Below, piece by piece: positions 1-9,372 of a stretch of 64,000 nt of DNA. The position numbers were made by a program, and so were the translations under genes. Numbering within the stretch: position 1 is the first letter of the stretch; every line of letters begins with the position of its first letter. Origin of the DNA: an uncultured Sphingomonas sp. (lineage in GTDB: Bacteria; Pseudomonadota; Alphaproteobacteria; Sphingomonadales; Sphingomonadaceae); the NCBI RefSeq assembly GCF_913774285.1, contig NZ_CAJYHX010000031.1, forward strand, positions 1 to 64,000, given 5' to 3'. Under the pieces are notes generated by a model, which did not search any database, was not told the DNA's origin, and worked only from the letters and a program-made list of their open reading frames with translations.

Positions 1-319
1 CGCGAACCTTCTTGTTGAGCGAAGGATTGAACTCGCGGCGACGGGCACCGTGAGCCTTACCACCACCGATGAAGACAGGAGCAGCGCGGTCGCCGTGACG
101 GGCGGTACCGCCGCCCTTCTGGTTACCGAACTTCTTGCCGGTGCGGGCAACGTCCGAACGCTCGCGCGTGGCGCGGGCGATACCACGGCGCTTCTCGAGC
201 TGCCAGGTGACGACGCGGTGGAGGATGTCAGCGCGCGGCGCGAGGCCGAACACGTCGTCCGAAAGCTCGATGTCGCCGTTGGCGTTCGAACCGTCTAGAT
301 TGAGGACCTGTACCTTCAT
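1..319 (-). CDS. rplD: 50S ribosomal protein L4 (partial, C-terminus outside window)
   Basis: Ribosomal protein L4, an early-assembly 23S rRNA-binding protein whose loop lines the peptide exit tunnel. The visible N-terminal 106 residues begin MKVQVLNLDG and contain the tunnel-loop region with the family signature GTARHGD followed by a Gly/Lys/Arg-rich stretch. The start ATG lies 4 bp after the rplC stop, as expected for the S10 operon order rpsJ-rplC-rplD. The gene runs off the left edge of the window, so its C-terminal half cannot be judged. Nothing unusual is seen in the part present. Confidence 0.97.
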   Translation of the reverse strand, partial: MKVQVLNLDGSNANGDIELSDDVFGLAPRADILHRVVTWQLEKRRGIARATRERSDVARTGKKFGNQKGGGTARHGDRAAPVFIGGGKAHGARRREFNPSLNKKVR

Positions 320-323
320 GCGA

Positions 324-1079
324 TCAGCCCTCCTGACCTTCGGTCGCCTCAGGCGCAGCGGTCTCTTCCGCAGGCGTGTTGGCAGCCGTGTCGTTGCTGT
401 TGGCGGCCTGCTTTAGGCCGGCGGGGTAGGGCGCTTCCGCGTGACGGGAAACCTTGATGGCGTCCGAAACGGTCAGCCAAGCGTTCTTCGAACCGGGAAC
501 GGAGCCCTTCACGAAAAGCAGGCCGCGCTCGTCGTCGACGCGCACGATCTCAAGGTTCTGCTGCGTACGCTGGCGGTCACCCATGTGGCCGGCCATCTTC
601 TTGTTCTTGAAGACCTTGCCGGGATCCTGGCGGTTACCGGTTGAACCGTGGGCACGGTGCGAGATGGAAACACCATGGGTGGCGCGCATACCGCCGAAGC
701 CCCAGCGCTTCATGGCGCCCTGAAAGCCCTTACCTTGGGTGTGACCCGCTACGTCGACCAGCTGGCCGGGAACGAAGTGCGAAGCGGCGATGGTGGCGCC
801 CACTTCCAGCACGGCGTCGTCTGCCACGCGGAACTCCGCCACGCGCTGCTTGAGCGAGACATTCGCCTTGGCGAAATGCTCACGCTGCGGCTTAGCGACG
901 TTCTTCTGCTTGGCTTCGCCCGCACCGAGCTGGACCGCGACGTAACCGTCGGTGTCAGAGGTACGGACCGAAATCACTTGGTTGTCTTCCAGCGCCAAGA
1001 CGGTGACCGGCACATGCCGTCCGTCCTCCTGGAAAAGCCGGGTCATCCCGACCTTTTTGGCGATCACGCCAGTACGCAT
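324..1079 (-). CDS. rplC: 50S ribosomal protein L3
   Basis: Ribosomal protein L3, which binds near the 3' end of 23S rRNA and helps form the peptidyl-transferase centre. The core is recognisable from RTGVIAKKVGMTRLF at the N-terminus and the central GGMRATHG and HRAHGSTG segments (the latter near the methylated Gln of other bacteria). The last 25 or so residues form an Ala/Glu/Thr-rich acidic extension beyond the usual L3 core. An ATG also exists 6 bp upstream (1085), but the GGAG at about 8 nt spacing favours the ATG at 1079. The gene is second in the S10 operon and 4 bp from rplD. Confidence 0.97.
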   Translation of the reverse strand: MRTGVIAKKVGMTRLFQEDGRHVPVTVLALEDNQVISVRTSDTDGYVAVQLGAGEAKQKNVAKPQREHFAKANVSLKQRVAEFRVADDAVLEVGATIAASHFVPGQLVDVAGHTQGKGFQGAMKRWGFGGMRATHGVSISHRAHGSTGNRQDPGKVFKNKKMAGHMGDRQRTQQNLEIVRVDDERGLLFVKGSVPGSKNAWLTVSDAIKVSRHAEAPYPAGLKQAANSNDTAANTPAEETAAPEATEGQEG

Positions 1080-1099
1080 GACCATAACTCCTAACAGAG

Positions 1100-1124
1100 G
1101 CCTGCCGAGACCATCTCGACAGGC
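1100..1124 (-). promoter_or_regulatory. leader hairpin just upstream of rplC
   Basis: An inverted repeat with 11-nt arms (one mismatch) and a 3-nt loop lies about 20 nt before the rplC start, inside the 289-bp spacer between rpsJ and rplC. S10 operons are commonly controlled by leader structures, but this position (after rpsJ) is not the classical L4-binding leader, so a regulatory role is only inferred. The rest of the spacer has no credible gene. Confidence 0.35.
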
Positions 1125-1368
1125 GTGTCCAGCCCTGGTTCGATGCGTGCCCCCGTCCGGGCTGGGTGCCTCCTGGGACAGGCCGAAGCCTGCGGAAGCG
1201 AGACGGGGGACGCATTCCCGATCCGAAGATCGGAGGTATCCCTTGTGTCCGCGGCGGGTTTTGGTCGCTGCGGCTCTGTCTCGTAGCGCCGTTGGCGCCA
1301 GAGCCGGACTCGTGGAGCCCGGAAGGAATGTGGCCCTTAGGCCAAAACAATCGCGTCGGGAAGAGGCT

Positions 1369-1680
1369 TTATGCCAGCTTGATCTCGACGTTCACGCCTG
1401 CGGCCAGATCGAGCTTCATCAGCGCGTCGACCGTGGCAGCGTTCGGCTGCACGATGTCCAGCAGGCGCTTGTAGGTGCGAACCTCAAACTGCTCACGCGA
1501 CTTCTTATCGATGTGAGGGCCACGGTTGACCGTAAACTTCTCGATCTTCGTCGGCAGGGGGATGGGCCCACGGATCAGAGCGCCGGTGCGGCGGGCAGTG
1601 TCGGCGATTTCGCCGGTGGCCTGATCCAGCACGCGGTGATCGAACGCCTTGAGGCGAATGCGGATGTTTTGAGCTTCCAT
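1369..1680 (-). CDS. rpsJ: 30S ribosomal protein S10
   Basis: Ribosomal protein S10 (NusE), a component of the 30S head that also joins the Nus antitermination complex. The 103-residue protein begins MEAQNIRIRLKAFDHR and includes the family segments TGALIRGPIPLPT and the SREQFEVRTYKRL stretch. The start at 1680 is chosen because family members begin with this MEAQ/MQNQ-like sequence and an AGGGA motif precedes it; eight additional in-frame codons upstream are not conserved in the family. It is the first gene of the S10 operon here, separated from tuf by a terminator, so a promoter should lie in 1681-1875. Confidence 0.97.
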   Translation of the reverse strand: MEAQNIRIRLKAFDHRVLDQATGEIADTARRTGALIRGPIPLPTKIEKFTVNRGPHIDKKSREQFEVRTYKRLLDIVQPNAATVDALMKLDLAAGVNVEIKLA

Positions 1681-1875
1681 GTCCCTACCGATGAGAAAGA
1701 GCAAAGGGGCGATGCCCCAGAAGAAATTCGAAGCGCGCCCTTACGTGCATGAAGGGATTCGCGCAAGGGTTGATCGTGAGAAATGTGGGTACGCCGGCAA
1801 GCACCCCGTCTCTCTATCGCTTCAGTATTCCGGAAATAGCGCGCGATGTGATGTCGGCGGGTTAGCCGGACAAGC

Positions 1876-1906
1876 AAAAAGCCCGGCCTCCTTTCGGAAG
1901 CCGGGC
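1876..1906 (-). terminator. Rho-independent terminator after tuf
   Basis: Read on the minus strand, a stem of seven GC pairs (1881-1887 with 1900-1906), extended by an inner TCC/GGA pairing, is followed by five T residues. It lies 35 bp after the tuf stop codon. It cleanly separates the str operon (rpsL-rpsG-fusA-tuf) from the S10 operon. Confidence 0.85.
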
Positions 1907-1940
1907 CTCTTGTTCGGTATGATCCGAAGAGCTGTGAAGC

Positions 1941-3131
1941 TTACTTCGTGATCTTGGCGACGACGCCCGAACCCACGGTGCGGCCACCTTCGCGGATAGC
2001 GAAGCGCAGGCCGTCGTCCATGGCAATCGGGGCGATCAGCTTGACCGAGATCGTGACGTTGTCACCCGGCATGACCATCTCGGTGCCCTCGGGAAGGATC
2101 ACTTCGCCGGTTACGTCGGTGGTGCGGAAGTAGAACTGCGGGCGGTAGTTGGCGAAGAACGGCGTGTGACGGCCACCTTCGTCCTTCGACAGCACGTAGA
2201 CTTCGGCGTCGAAGTCGGTGTGCGGGGTCACGGTGCCCGGCTTGGCCAAAACCTGGCCACGCTCAACGTCTTCACGCTTCAGGCCGCGAACCAGAGCGCC
2301 GATGTTATCGCCAGCTTCACCCTGGTCGAGCAGCTTGCGGAACATTTCGACGCCGGTGACGACGGTCTTCTGGGTGTTGCGGATGCCGACGACTTCGACT
2401 TCCTCGCCAACCTTGACGATGCCGGTTTCGACGCGGCCGGTCACAACCGTACCACGACCCGAGATCGAGAACACGTCCTCGACCGGCATCAGGAAGGGCT
2501 TGTCGGTCGGGCGGGGCGGCTGCGGGATGAACTCGTCAACGGCCTTCATCAGCTCAAGGATCTTCTCCTTGCCGATGTTGTCGTCGCGACCTTCCAGAGC
2601 GGCCAGAGCCGAACCCATGACGATGGGGATGTTGTCGCCATCGAAGTCATACGAAGACAGCAACTCGCGCACTTCCAGTTCGACCAACTCGAGCAACTCG
2701 GAGTCGTCGACCTGATCGACCTTGTTCATGAACACGACGAGCTGCGGAACGCCAACCTGGCGCGCCAGCAGGATGTGCTCGCGGGTCTGCGGCATCGGGC
2801 CGTCAGCAGCGTTCACAACGAGGATAGCGCCGTCCATCTGGGCAGCACCGGTGATCATGTTCTTCACGTAGTCGGCGTGGCCCGGGCAATCGACGTGTGC
2901 GTAGTGGCGCGCATCGGTCTCGTACTCGACGTGTGCGGTCGAGATCGTGATGCCGCGCTCGCGCTCTTCGGGAGCCTTGTCGATGTTGGCGAAGTCAACG
3001 GCTTCACCGCCGAATGCTTCGGCCATGACCTTCGTGATCGCGGCGGTCAGCGTGGTCTTGCCGTGGTCAACGTGACCGATGGTGCCGATGTTGCAGTGCG
3101 GCTTGTTCCGCTCGAATTTAGCCTTCGCCAT
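1941..3131 (-). CDS. tuf: translation elongation factor Tu
   Basis: EF-Tu, the GTPase that delivers aminoacyl-tRNA to the ribosomal A site. At 396 residues it has normal length. The G1 motif GHVDHGKTT, the G3 motif DCPGHADY and the G4 motif NKVDQ are all present, followed by beta-barrel domains 2 and 3 and the usual C-terminal GSGVVAKI. It is the last gene of the str operon, 91 bp after fusA, and is followed by a strong terminator. Only one tuf copy is visible in this window. Confidence 0.99.
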   Translation of the reverse strand: MAKAKFERNKPHCNIGTIGHVDHGKTTLTAAITKVMAEAFGGEAVDFANIDKAPEERERGITISTAHVEYETDARHYAHVDCPGHADYVKNMITGAAQMDGAILVVNAADGPMPQTREHILLARQVGVPQLVVFMNKVDQVDDSELLELVELEVRELLSSYDFDGDNIPIVMGSALAALEGRDDNIGKEKILELMKAVDEFIPQPPRPTDKPFLMPVEDVFSISGRGTVVTGRVETGIVKVGEEVEVVGIRNTQKTVVTGVEMFRKLLDQGEAGDNIGALVRGLKREDVERGQVLAKPGTVTPHTDFDAEVYVLSKDEGGRHTPFFANYRPQFYFRTTDVTGEVILPEGTEMVMPGDNVTISVKLIAPIAMDDGLRFAIREGGRTVGSGVVAKITK

Positions 3132-3222
3132 TGTTCAAACCTTCTGTTCGCTTGATTTTGGTTCTGTGGGAAATGAGCGACGCCCACCGAAACAGGCGCC
3201 GCCCCTAGAATGATTGCGCCTT

Positions 3223-5316
<2,094 letters not shown>

Positions 5317-5337
5317 GATCGTGGTTTCCTTGAAAAT

Positions 5338-5366
5338 TTGGGGAGCCGGACCGTCCGGCTCCCCAA
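5338..5366 (-). promoter_or_regulatory. 13-bp perfect hairpin between rpsG and fusA
   Basis: A perfect inverted repeat with 13-bp arms and a 3-nt loop fills most of the 66-bp spacer between the rpsG stop and the fusA start. On the minus strand it is followed by AAATTTTC, a weak U-tract, so it could act as an attenuator, a processing site or an mRNA-stabilising stem inside the str operon. Which of these applies is not decided by the sequence. Confidence 0.5.
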
Positions 5367-5382
5367 TATGTAGGGTCGAAAG

Positions 5383-5853
5383 TTACCAGCGGTAGTGGCT
5401 GAAGGCGCGGTTCGCTTCCGCCATGCGGTGCGTGTCTTCGCGCTTCTTCACCGCGTTGCCGCGGTTGTTCGCCGCATCCATCAGCTCACCCGAAAGACGG
5501 GCGGCCATGGTGTGCTCGCTGCGGTTGCGGGCCGAAGCGATCAGCCAGCGGATCGCGAGCGCCTGCGCACGCTCCGGACGGACTTCGACCGGAACCTGGT
5601 AGGTCGCACCGCCGACGCGGCGGCTGCGGACTTCGATGCCGGGCTTCACGTTGTTCAGCGCATCATGGAAGACGCCGATCGGCTCGCGCTTGGCGCGCTG
5701 CTCGACGGTTTCCAGGGCGCCATAGACGATCGCTTCTGCAACGGCCTTCTTGCCGTCCAGCATGACCGAATTCATGAACTTCGACAGAACCTGATCCCCA
5801 TAGACGGGATCGGGCAGGATTTCCCGCTTTTCGGGACGACGACGACGTGCCAT
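5383..5853 (-). CDS. rpsG: 30S ribosomal protein S7
   Basis: Ribosomal protein S7, a primary 16S rRNA-binding protein that nucleates assembly of the 30S head and acts as translational repressor of the str operon in Escherichia coli. The 156-residue protein begins MARRRRPEKREILPDP and contains the conserved VKPGIEVRSRRVGGATYQVPVEV segment (here at about residues 70-92) and a C-terminal KKREDTHRMAEANRAF. It sits between rpsL (62 bp upstream) and fusA in the standard order. Confidence 0.98.
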   Translation of the reverse strand: MARRRRPEKREILPDPVYGDQVLSKFMNSVMLDGKKAVAEAIVYGALETVEQRAKREPIGVFHDALNNVKPGIEVRSRRVGGATYQVPVEVRPERAQALAIRWLIASARNRSEHTMAARLSGELMDAANNRGNAVKKREDTHRMAEANRAFSHYRW

Positions 5854-5915
5854 CTCAATACTTCCTTCTGATCTTCAGCCGATCCGGAACACGTCCGGGG
5901 CTTACTATGGCCTGA

Positions 5916-6287
5916 TTACTTCGGACGCTTCGCGCCGTACTTCGAACGGCTCTGCTTACGATCCTTGACGCCCTGCGTATCCAGCACGCCGCGAAGGACG
6001 TGGTAGCGGACGCCGGGAAGATCGCGCACACGGCCACCGCGGATGAGCACCACCGAGTGCTCCTGCAGGTTGTGGCCTTCGCCCGGGATGTAGCTGATGA
6101 CTTCGCGGCTGTTGGTCAGACGGACCTTGGCCACCTTGCGAAGCGCCGAGTTCGGCTTCTTCGGGGTCGTCGTGTACACGCGGGTGCAGACACCGCGCTT
6201 CTGCGGGTTCTGTTCCATCGCAGGGACCTTGGACTTGGCCTTCTGCGGTTCGCGGCCCTTGCGGACCAGCTGGTTAATCGTCGGCAT
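5916..6287 (-). CDS. rpsL: 30S ribosomal protein S12 (Arg at position 88)
   Basis: Ribosomal protein S12, which lies at the decoding centre and controls translational accuracy. The 123-residue protein begins MPTINQLVRKGR; an ATG four codons earlier is less likely because AAGGG sits about 5 nt before the chosen start. Lys43 in TTTPKKPNS is the usual residue. Position 88, in the loop GGRVRDLPGV, is Arg (codon at 6024-6026), where most bacteria have Lys. Changes at this position, including Lys-to-Arg, are established streptomycin-resistance substitutions. This is the first gene of the str operon and is transcribed divergently from the bactofilin gene. Confidence 0.98.
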   Translation of the reverse strand: MPTINQLVRKGREPQKAKSKVPAMEQNPQKRGVCTRVYTTTPKKPNSALRKVAKVRLTNSREVISYIPGEGHNLQEHSVVLIRGGRVRDLPGVRYHVLRGVLDTQGVKDRKQSRSKYGAKRPK

Positions 6288-6572
6288 GAAGCCCTTCACC
6301 TTTCAGATGGTTACTTTGCTGGAGCCCTGTTGGACAGAATACGAAAAAGCCCCGAAGGCCTCAGCCCCCCGGGCGATTGCGTCTCCAGCAACGTTCAGCT
6401 CTTTGTACCCAAGGCAGGAATCGCCCTACCCGGAACCGGGCGGCCTATACCGATGCAGGGCGATCCGGTCAACAGCGCCGCCCCTCGGGCCGCCGCAGGG
6501 CCGGCGTTAACCCTTTCCAGGGGCTGATCCCCGGCGGCAGCTGTGCTAGCCCGCGTGCCGAATTGGCTCAAC

Positions 6573-7028
6573 ATGGGGATGTGGCGCATGTTCAACGGCA
6601 ATCGCAATCGGGACGATCGCGCAGCGTCCGCGGGAAGCGCCGCGCAGGCCAATGCCCGGCGCGGGCAGTTCTCCGTGCTCGGCGCCGATATCGTCATCAC
6701 CGGCAACCTCGTCGCCACCTCGGACCTGCATATCGACGGGCGGATCGAGGGCGATGTCCGCTGCGGCAGCCTGGTGCAGGGCGCCGAGAGCCAGATCTTC
6801 GGGCGAGTCGAGGCGGAGGACGCGCGGCTCGCCGGCTCGGTCGAAGGATCGGTGCGCGCCCGCCAGCTCACGATCGAGCGCACCGCGCGGATCACCGGCG
6901 ACGTCGAATACGAGACGATCATGGTCGAACAGGGCGGCCATATCGACGGCCGGCTCAAGCATATCGGCGGCGCGTCCGCCACGGTCGCGCCGCCGGTGCT
7001 GATCAAGGCGAGCGAGGAAGCGGCCTGA
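6573..7028 (+). CDS. bactofilin family (polymer-forming cytoskeletal) protein
   Basis: Bactofilins polymerise into filaments that place cell-wall or envelope machinery at particular sites. After a short charged N-terminal tail, residues of about 35-130 form the right-handed beta-helix domain, seen as repeating hydrophobic/Gly steps such as GNLVATSDLHIDGRIEGDV and later GHIDGRLKHI. The 151-residue size is typical. Start choice is uncertain: ATGs at 6573, 6579 and 6588 and a GTG at 6543 are possible, and none has a strong Shine-Dalgarno sequence. It is divergent from rpsL and stands alone, so context says little about its job. Confidence 0.88.
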   Translation: MGMWRMFNGNRNRDDRAASAGSAAQANARRGQFSVLGADIVITGNLVATSDLHIDGRIEGDVRCGSLVQGAESQIFGRVEAEDARLAGSVEGSVRARQLTIERTARITGDVEYETIMVEQGGHIDGRLKHIGGASATVAPPVLIKASEEAA

Positions 7029-7047
7029 GGCCGCCTCCCCGCGGGGC

Positions 7048-7662
7048 TCACATGCCCTTGATCATGTCGTAGTGCTTGGAGATCACGGGCGCCGCATCCT
7101 TCGCGAAGTCGCGCAGCTGCGCCACATCGCCGGCATTGGCATAGGCCTGCACCGCGGCGAGCGCCTTCTGGTGCGCCACGACCTGCTGGCTCTTGTACGC
7201 GGTGTCGAACTGGGTGCCGGTCGCCGATTCCAGCGTCTTCAGGTTCGCCTGCTGCTCGTCGGTCATCGCCGGCGCCGGGGTGATCGCCGGGCTCGCCTTG
7301 CCGGCTGCGGTCTTCAGCATCGCGGTGGACTTGGTGTGATCCTCGACCATCTGCTTGCCGAAGCTCTTGAGGTCGGCGGCCGTCGCCTTTTGCTGCGCGA
7401 GCTTGCCCGCGGCGATCTCATAGGCGTCGCTCGCCGCGACGGTGTTGGCGAAGTCCTGCCCGGTCATCGGCGCGGCCGCGGTCGTGTTGCCGTCCATGCC
7501 GTTCATCGCGCCCATATTGTCGCCCATCGTATCGCCGGCGGGGGTGTTGGCGACGGTGTCGCCGCTGTTCATGGCGTCGGTGCCGCCATTGCTGTTGCCG
7601 CCGCAGGCGGCGAGCGCGAAGATCGGGGCGGCGCTCAGGATCAACAGGTGCTTCTTCATCAT
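7048..7662 (-). CDS. DUF4142 domain lipoprotein
   Basis: A 204-residue exported protein with a signal sequence ending in the lipobox LAAC (Cys at about residue 20), so it is probably a lipoprotein. A low-complexity Gly/Asn/Thr/Met linker of about 50 residues follows. Residues of about 68-204 form the helical DUF4142 domain, with typical segments such as ASDAYEIAAGKLAQQKA and a C-terminal HYDMIKGM. DUF4142 proteins are ferritin-like four-helix folds of unknown biochemical role, often linked to envelope stress. It converges with the bactofilin gene 20 bp away. A double ATG begins the gene. Confidence 0.85.
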   Translation of the reverse strand: MMKKHLLILSAAPIFALAACGGNSNGGTDAMNSGDTVANTPAGDTMGDNMGAMNGMDGNTTAAAPMTGQDFANTVAASDAYEIAAGKLAQQKATAADLKSFGKQMVEDHTKSTAMLKTAAGKASPAITPAPAMTDEQQANLKTLESATGTQFDTAYKSQQVVAHQKALAAVQAYANAGDVAQLRDFAKDAAPVISKHYDMIKGM

Positions 7663-7917
7663 TCAGGCTCCTCGAGTTTCCGGGACCGAACGCCCCGCCT
7701 CGGGCCACGTTCCGAGACGGCCACCTTATCTATTTGAGTTAGCAGCATAAGTTAGAGAGAAGCGTCGCAAAGGTGCGGTATCGCCCAACGATTCGTCTGC
7801 AAATTGGTGCAGCGCAACGCGATTGATGCGACGCGCAAACTTACGTTACTTTTCATCCATTTGCCGGTCAAACTCGGTGCTTAGCTGAAGAGCCTCACCT
7901 TCAAGAGGACTCGGACG

Positions 7918-8112
7918 ATGCACCAGGATGAACGCACCCGCCGCATGGAACGCCTGCGAAGCTCGATCGCGCTGCTGCTGTTCGGGCTGGGCACGCTTGC
8001 CTTCCTGATCGCGATCGACCGCCCCGAATGGTTCCACCTGCGCCCGGCGAGCGGCACCGCCGCCGCCATGTCCCATGCCTCGAGCCCCGCGCCCGACCGG
8101 AACGACGGCTGA
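7918..8112 (+). CDS. small single-pass membrane protein, unknown function
   Basis: A 64-residue protein with a basic N-terminus (DERTRRMERLRSS), one hydrophobic helix at about residues 17-34 (ALLLFGLGTLAFLIAI) and a short Ala/Ser/Pro-rich tail. An AGAGGA motif 8 nt before the ATG supports translation. It precedes the bestrophin-like gene by 37 bp on the same strand, so co-transcription is plausible. I do not recognise a family. No homology evidence is available here, so it could still be a spurious ORF. Confidence 0.5.
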   Translation: MHQDERTRRMERLRSSIALLLFGLGTLAFLIAIDRPEWFHLRPASGTAAAMSHASSPAPDRNDG

Positions 8113-8149
8113 CCGGACCTACAAACGTTTTCGCGCGTATAGTCCGCCC

Positions 8150-9037
8150 ATGATCGTCACCACCGCCCCGCGCGCCAAGCAGGTGCTCCGCGAAATCTGG
8201 ATGCCGCTGGCGCTCTTGTTCCTCTGGGACGTGATCGTGACCGTCATCTATTATGTCCTGCCCTTCCGCGCGCCGTCGCTGCCGCTGACGCTGTTCGGGT
8301 CGGTGCTGGCGCTGTTCCTCGGCTTCCGCTCCAACTCCGCCTATCAGCGCTGGTGGGAAGGCCGCGGGCTGTGGGGGCTGATGATCAATGCCAGCCGCAA
8401 CCTCGCGCGGATGGCGCGCAACTATCTGCCCGATGGCGAGGCGGTGGACCTCAAGCGCACCATCGTGCTGCGACAGGTCGCCTATGTGAACGCGCTGCGC
8501 TGCCAGCTTCGCCGCCAGCCCGCGGACCAGGAAGTGCTGCGCTTCCTCTCCAAGGGCGAGGCCGACTATGCGCTGGCCCGCACCAACATCGCCAACGGCA
8601 TCGTCGACGGCACCGGCCGCCGGATCGAGATCGCGCGCTCGAAGGGCTGGATCACCGCGATGCAGCAGCATTCGATGGAAAGCGTGCTGATCGACATCGC
8701 CAATGCCCAGGGCGGCATGGAGCGGCTGAAGAATACGCCGCTGCCGATGCAATTCCGCTTCGTGCCGACCGCCTTCACCCACATCTTCTGCGTGCTGCTG
8801 CCGATCGGGCTGGTCGAAACGCTCGGGGTAGCGACGCCGTTGGGCTCCACCATCGCCGGGCTGATGTTCCTGGCCGTGCTCGCGATCGGCGACGACCTGG
8901 TCGACCCGTTCGCCAACACGGTGCACGACCTGCCGCTCAACGCGATGTGCCGCACGATCGAGATCGACCTGCTCCAGTCGATCGGCGACCCCGCCCCCGA
9001 GCCGGCGACGCCGGACAAGGCCGGCGTATTGTGGTGA
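8150..9037 (+). CDS. bestrophin-like / UPF0187 family channel
   Basis: A 295-residue inner-membrane protein of the bacterial bestrophin (YneE/UPF0187) family, whose members form pentameric ion channels. The family hallmark ALFLGFRSNSAYQRWWEGR lies at about residues 54-72, just after two N-terminal hydrophobic segments, and hydrophobic helices recur near residues 215-250 before a DLVDPFANT motif. The start is set at the ATG at 8150 because the region upstream (PRAPRPTG...) is not family-like. The ion it conducts cannot be told from sequence. It lies just before the cobalamin riboswitch, without evident functional link. Confidence 0.88.
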   Translation: MIVTTAPRAKQVLREIWMPLALLFLWDVIVTVIYYVLPFRAPSLPLTLFGSVLALFLGFRSNSAYQRWWEGRGLWGLMINASRNLARMARNYLPDGEAVDLKRTIVLRQVAYVNALRCQLRRQPADQEVLRFLSKGEADYALARTNIANGIVDGTGRRIEIARSKGWITAMQQHSMESVLIDIANAQGGMERLKNTPLPMQFRFVPTAFTHIFCVLLPIGLVETLGVATPLGSTIAGLMFLAVLAIGDDLVDPFANTVHDLPLNAMCRTIEIDLLQSIGDPAPEPATPDKAGVLW

Positions 9038-9088
9038 TTCCGCGGCGGGTTGCCGCCCCGCCCCGCTTCCCGCTAAAGGCCGCCGGGT

Positions 9089-9256
9089 AACGGGTGCCCT
9101 CCCCCGACGGGAGGGTGAAAAGGGAAGCCGGTGGAAAGTCCGGCGCTGCCCCCGCAACTGTAGCCGGTGAGCCGGCGCGCCAATCTGCCACTGGAGCCCT
9201 CATGCTTCCGGGAAGGCGGCGCGCCTGCGACGACCCGGGAGCCAGGAGACCTGCCC
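9089..9256 (+). promoter_or_regulatory. cobalamin (adenosylcobalamin/B12) riboswitch
   Basis: The segment contains the conserved cobalamin-riboswitch blocks in order: GGGAAGCCGGTG (from about 9120), the CTGCCCCCGCAACTGTA block (from about 9146), a GCCACTG block, GGGAAGG, GACGACCCGGGAGCC, and the B12 box GCCAGGAGACCTGCC at 9241-9255. It lies 117 bp upstream of btuB on the same strand, the usual arrangement for repressing B12 uptake when cobalamin is abundant. Confidence 0.95.
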
Positions 9257-9299
9257 GATACGGTCGATTCCTTCACGCGGGCGGGGTGCACCGGGTGAT

Positions 9300-9316
9300 C
9301 GGGGCTGAAATCCCCG
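9300..9316 (+). promoter_or_regulatory. hairpin in the btuB leader, possible riboswitch expression platform
   Basis: A short GC stem (CGGGG...CCCCG, 5 bp with a 7-nt loop) lies between the riboswitch aptamer and the btuB start. In cobalamin riboswitches such a stem can hide the ribosome-binding site or form part of a terminator. No U-tract follows, so translational control is the more likely mode, but this is inference. Confidence 0.35.
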
Positions 9317-9372
9317 TGTGAGCGACACCAAACCATGCGGGAGCCCGTGGCTCCCCATTCCAGGTGTCTGGT

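Noticed and set aside
6340..6375. Terminator in the rpsL leader (minus-strand GGGGCTTTTTC)
   Set aside because: There is a T-run after a G-run, but I could not draw a stable stem ending at it. It may be an attenuator, but it is not supported well enough to list.
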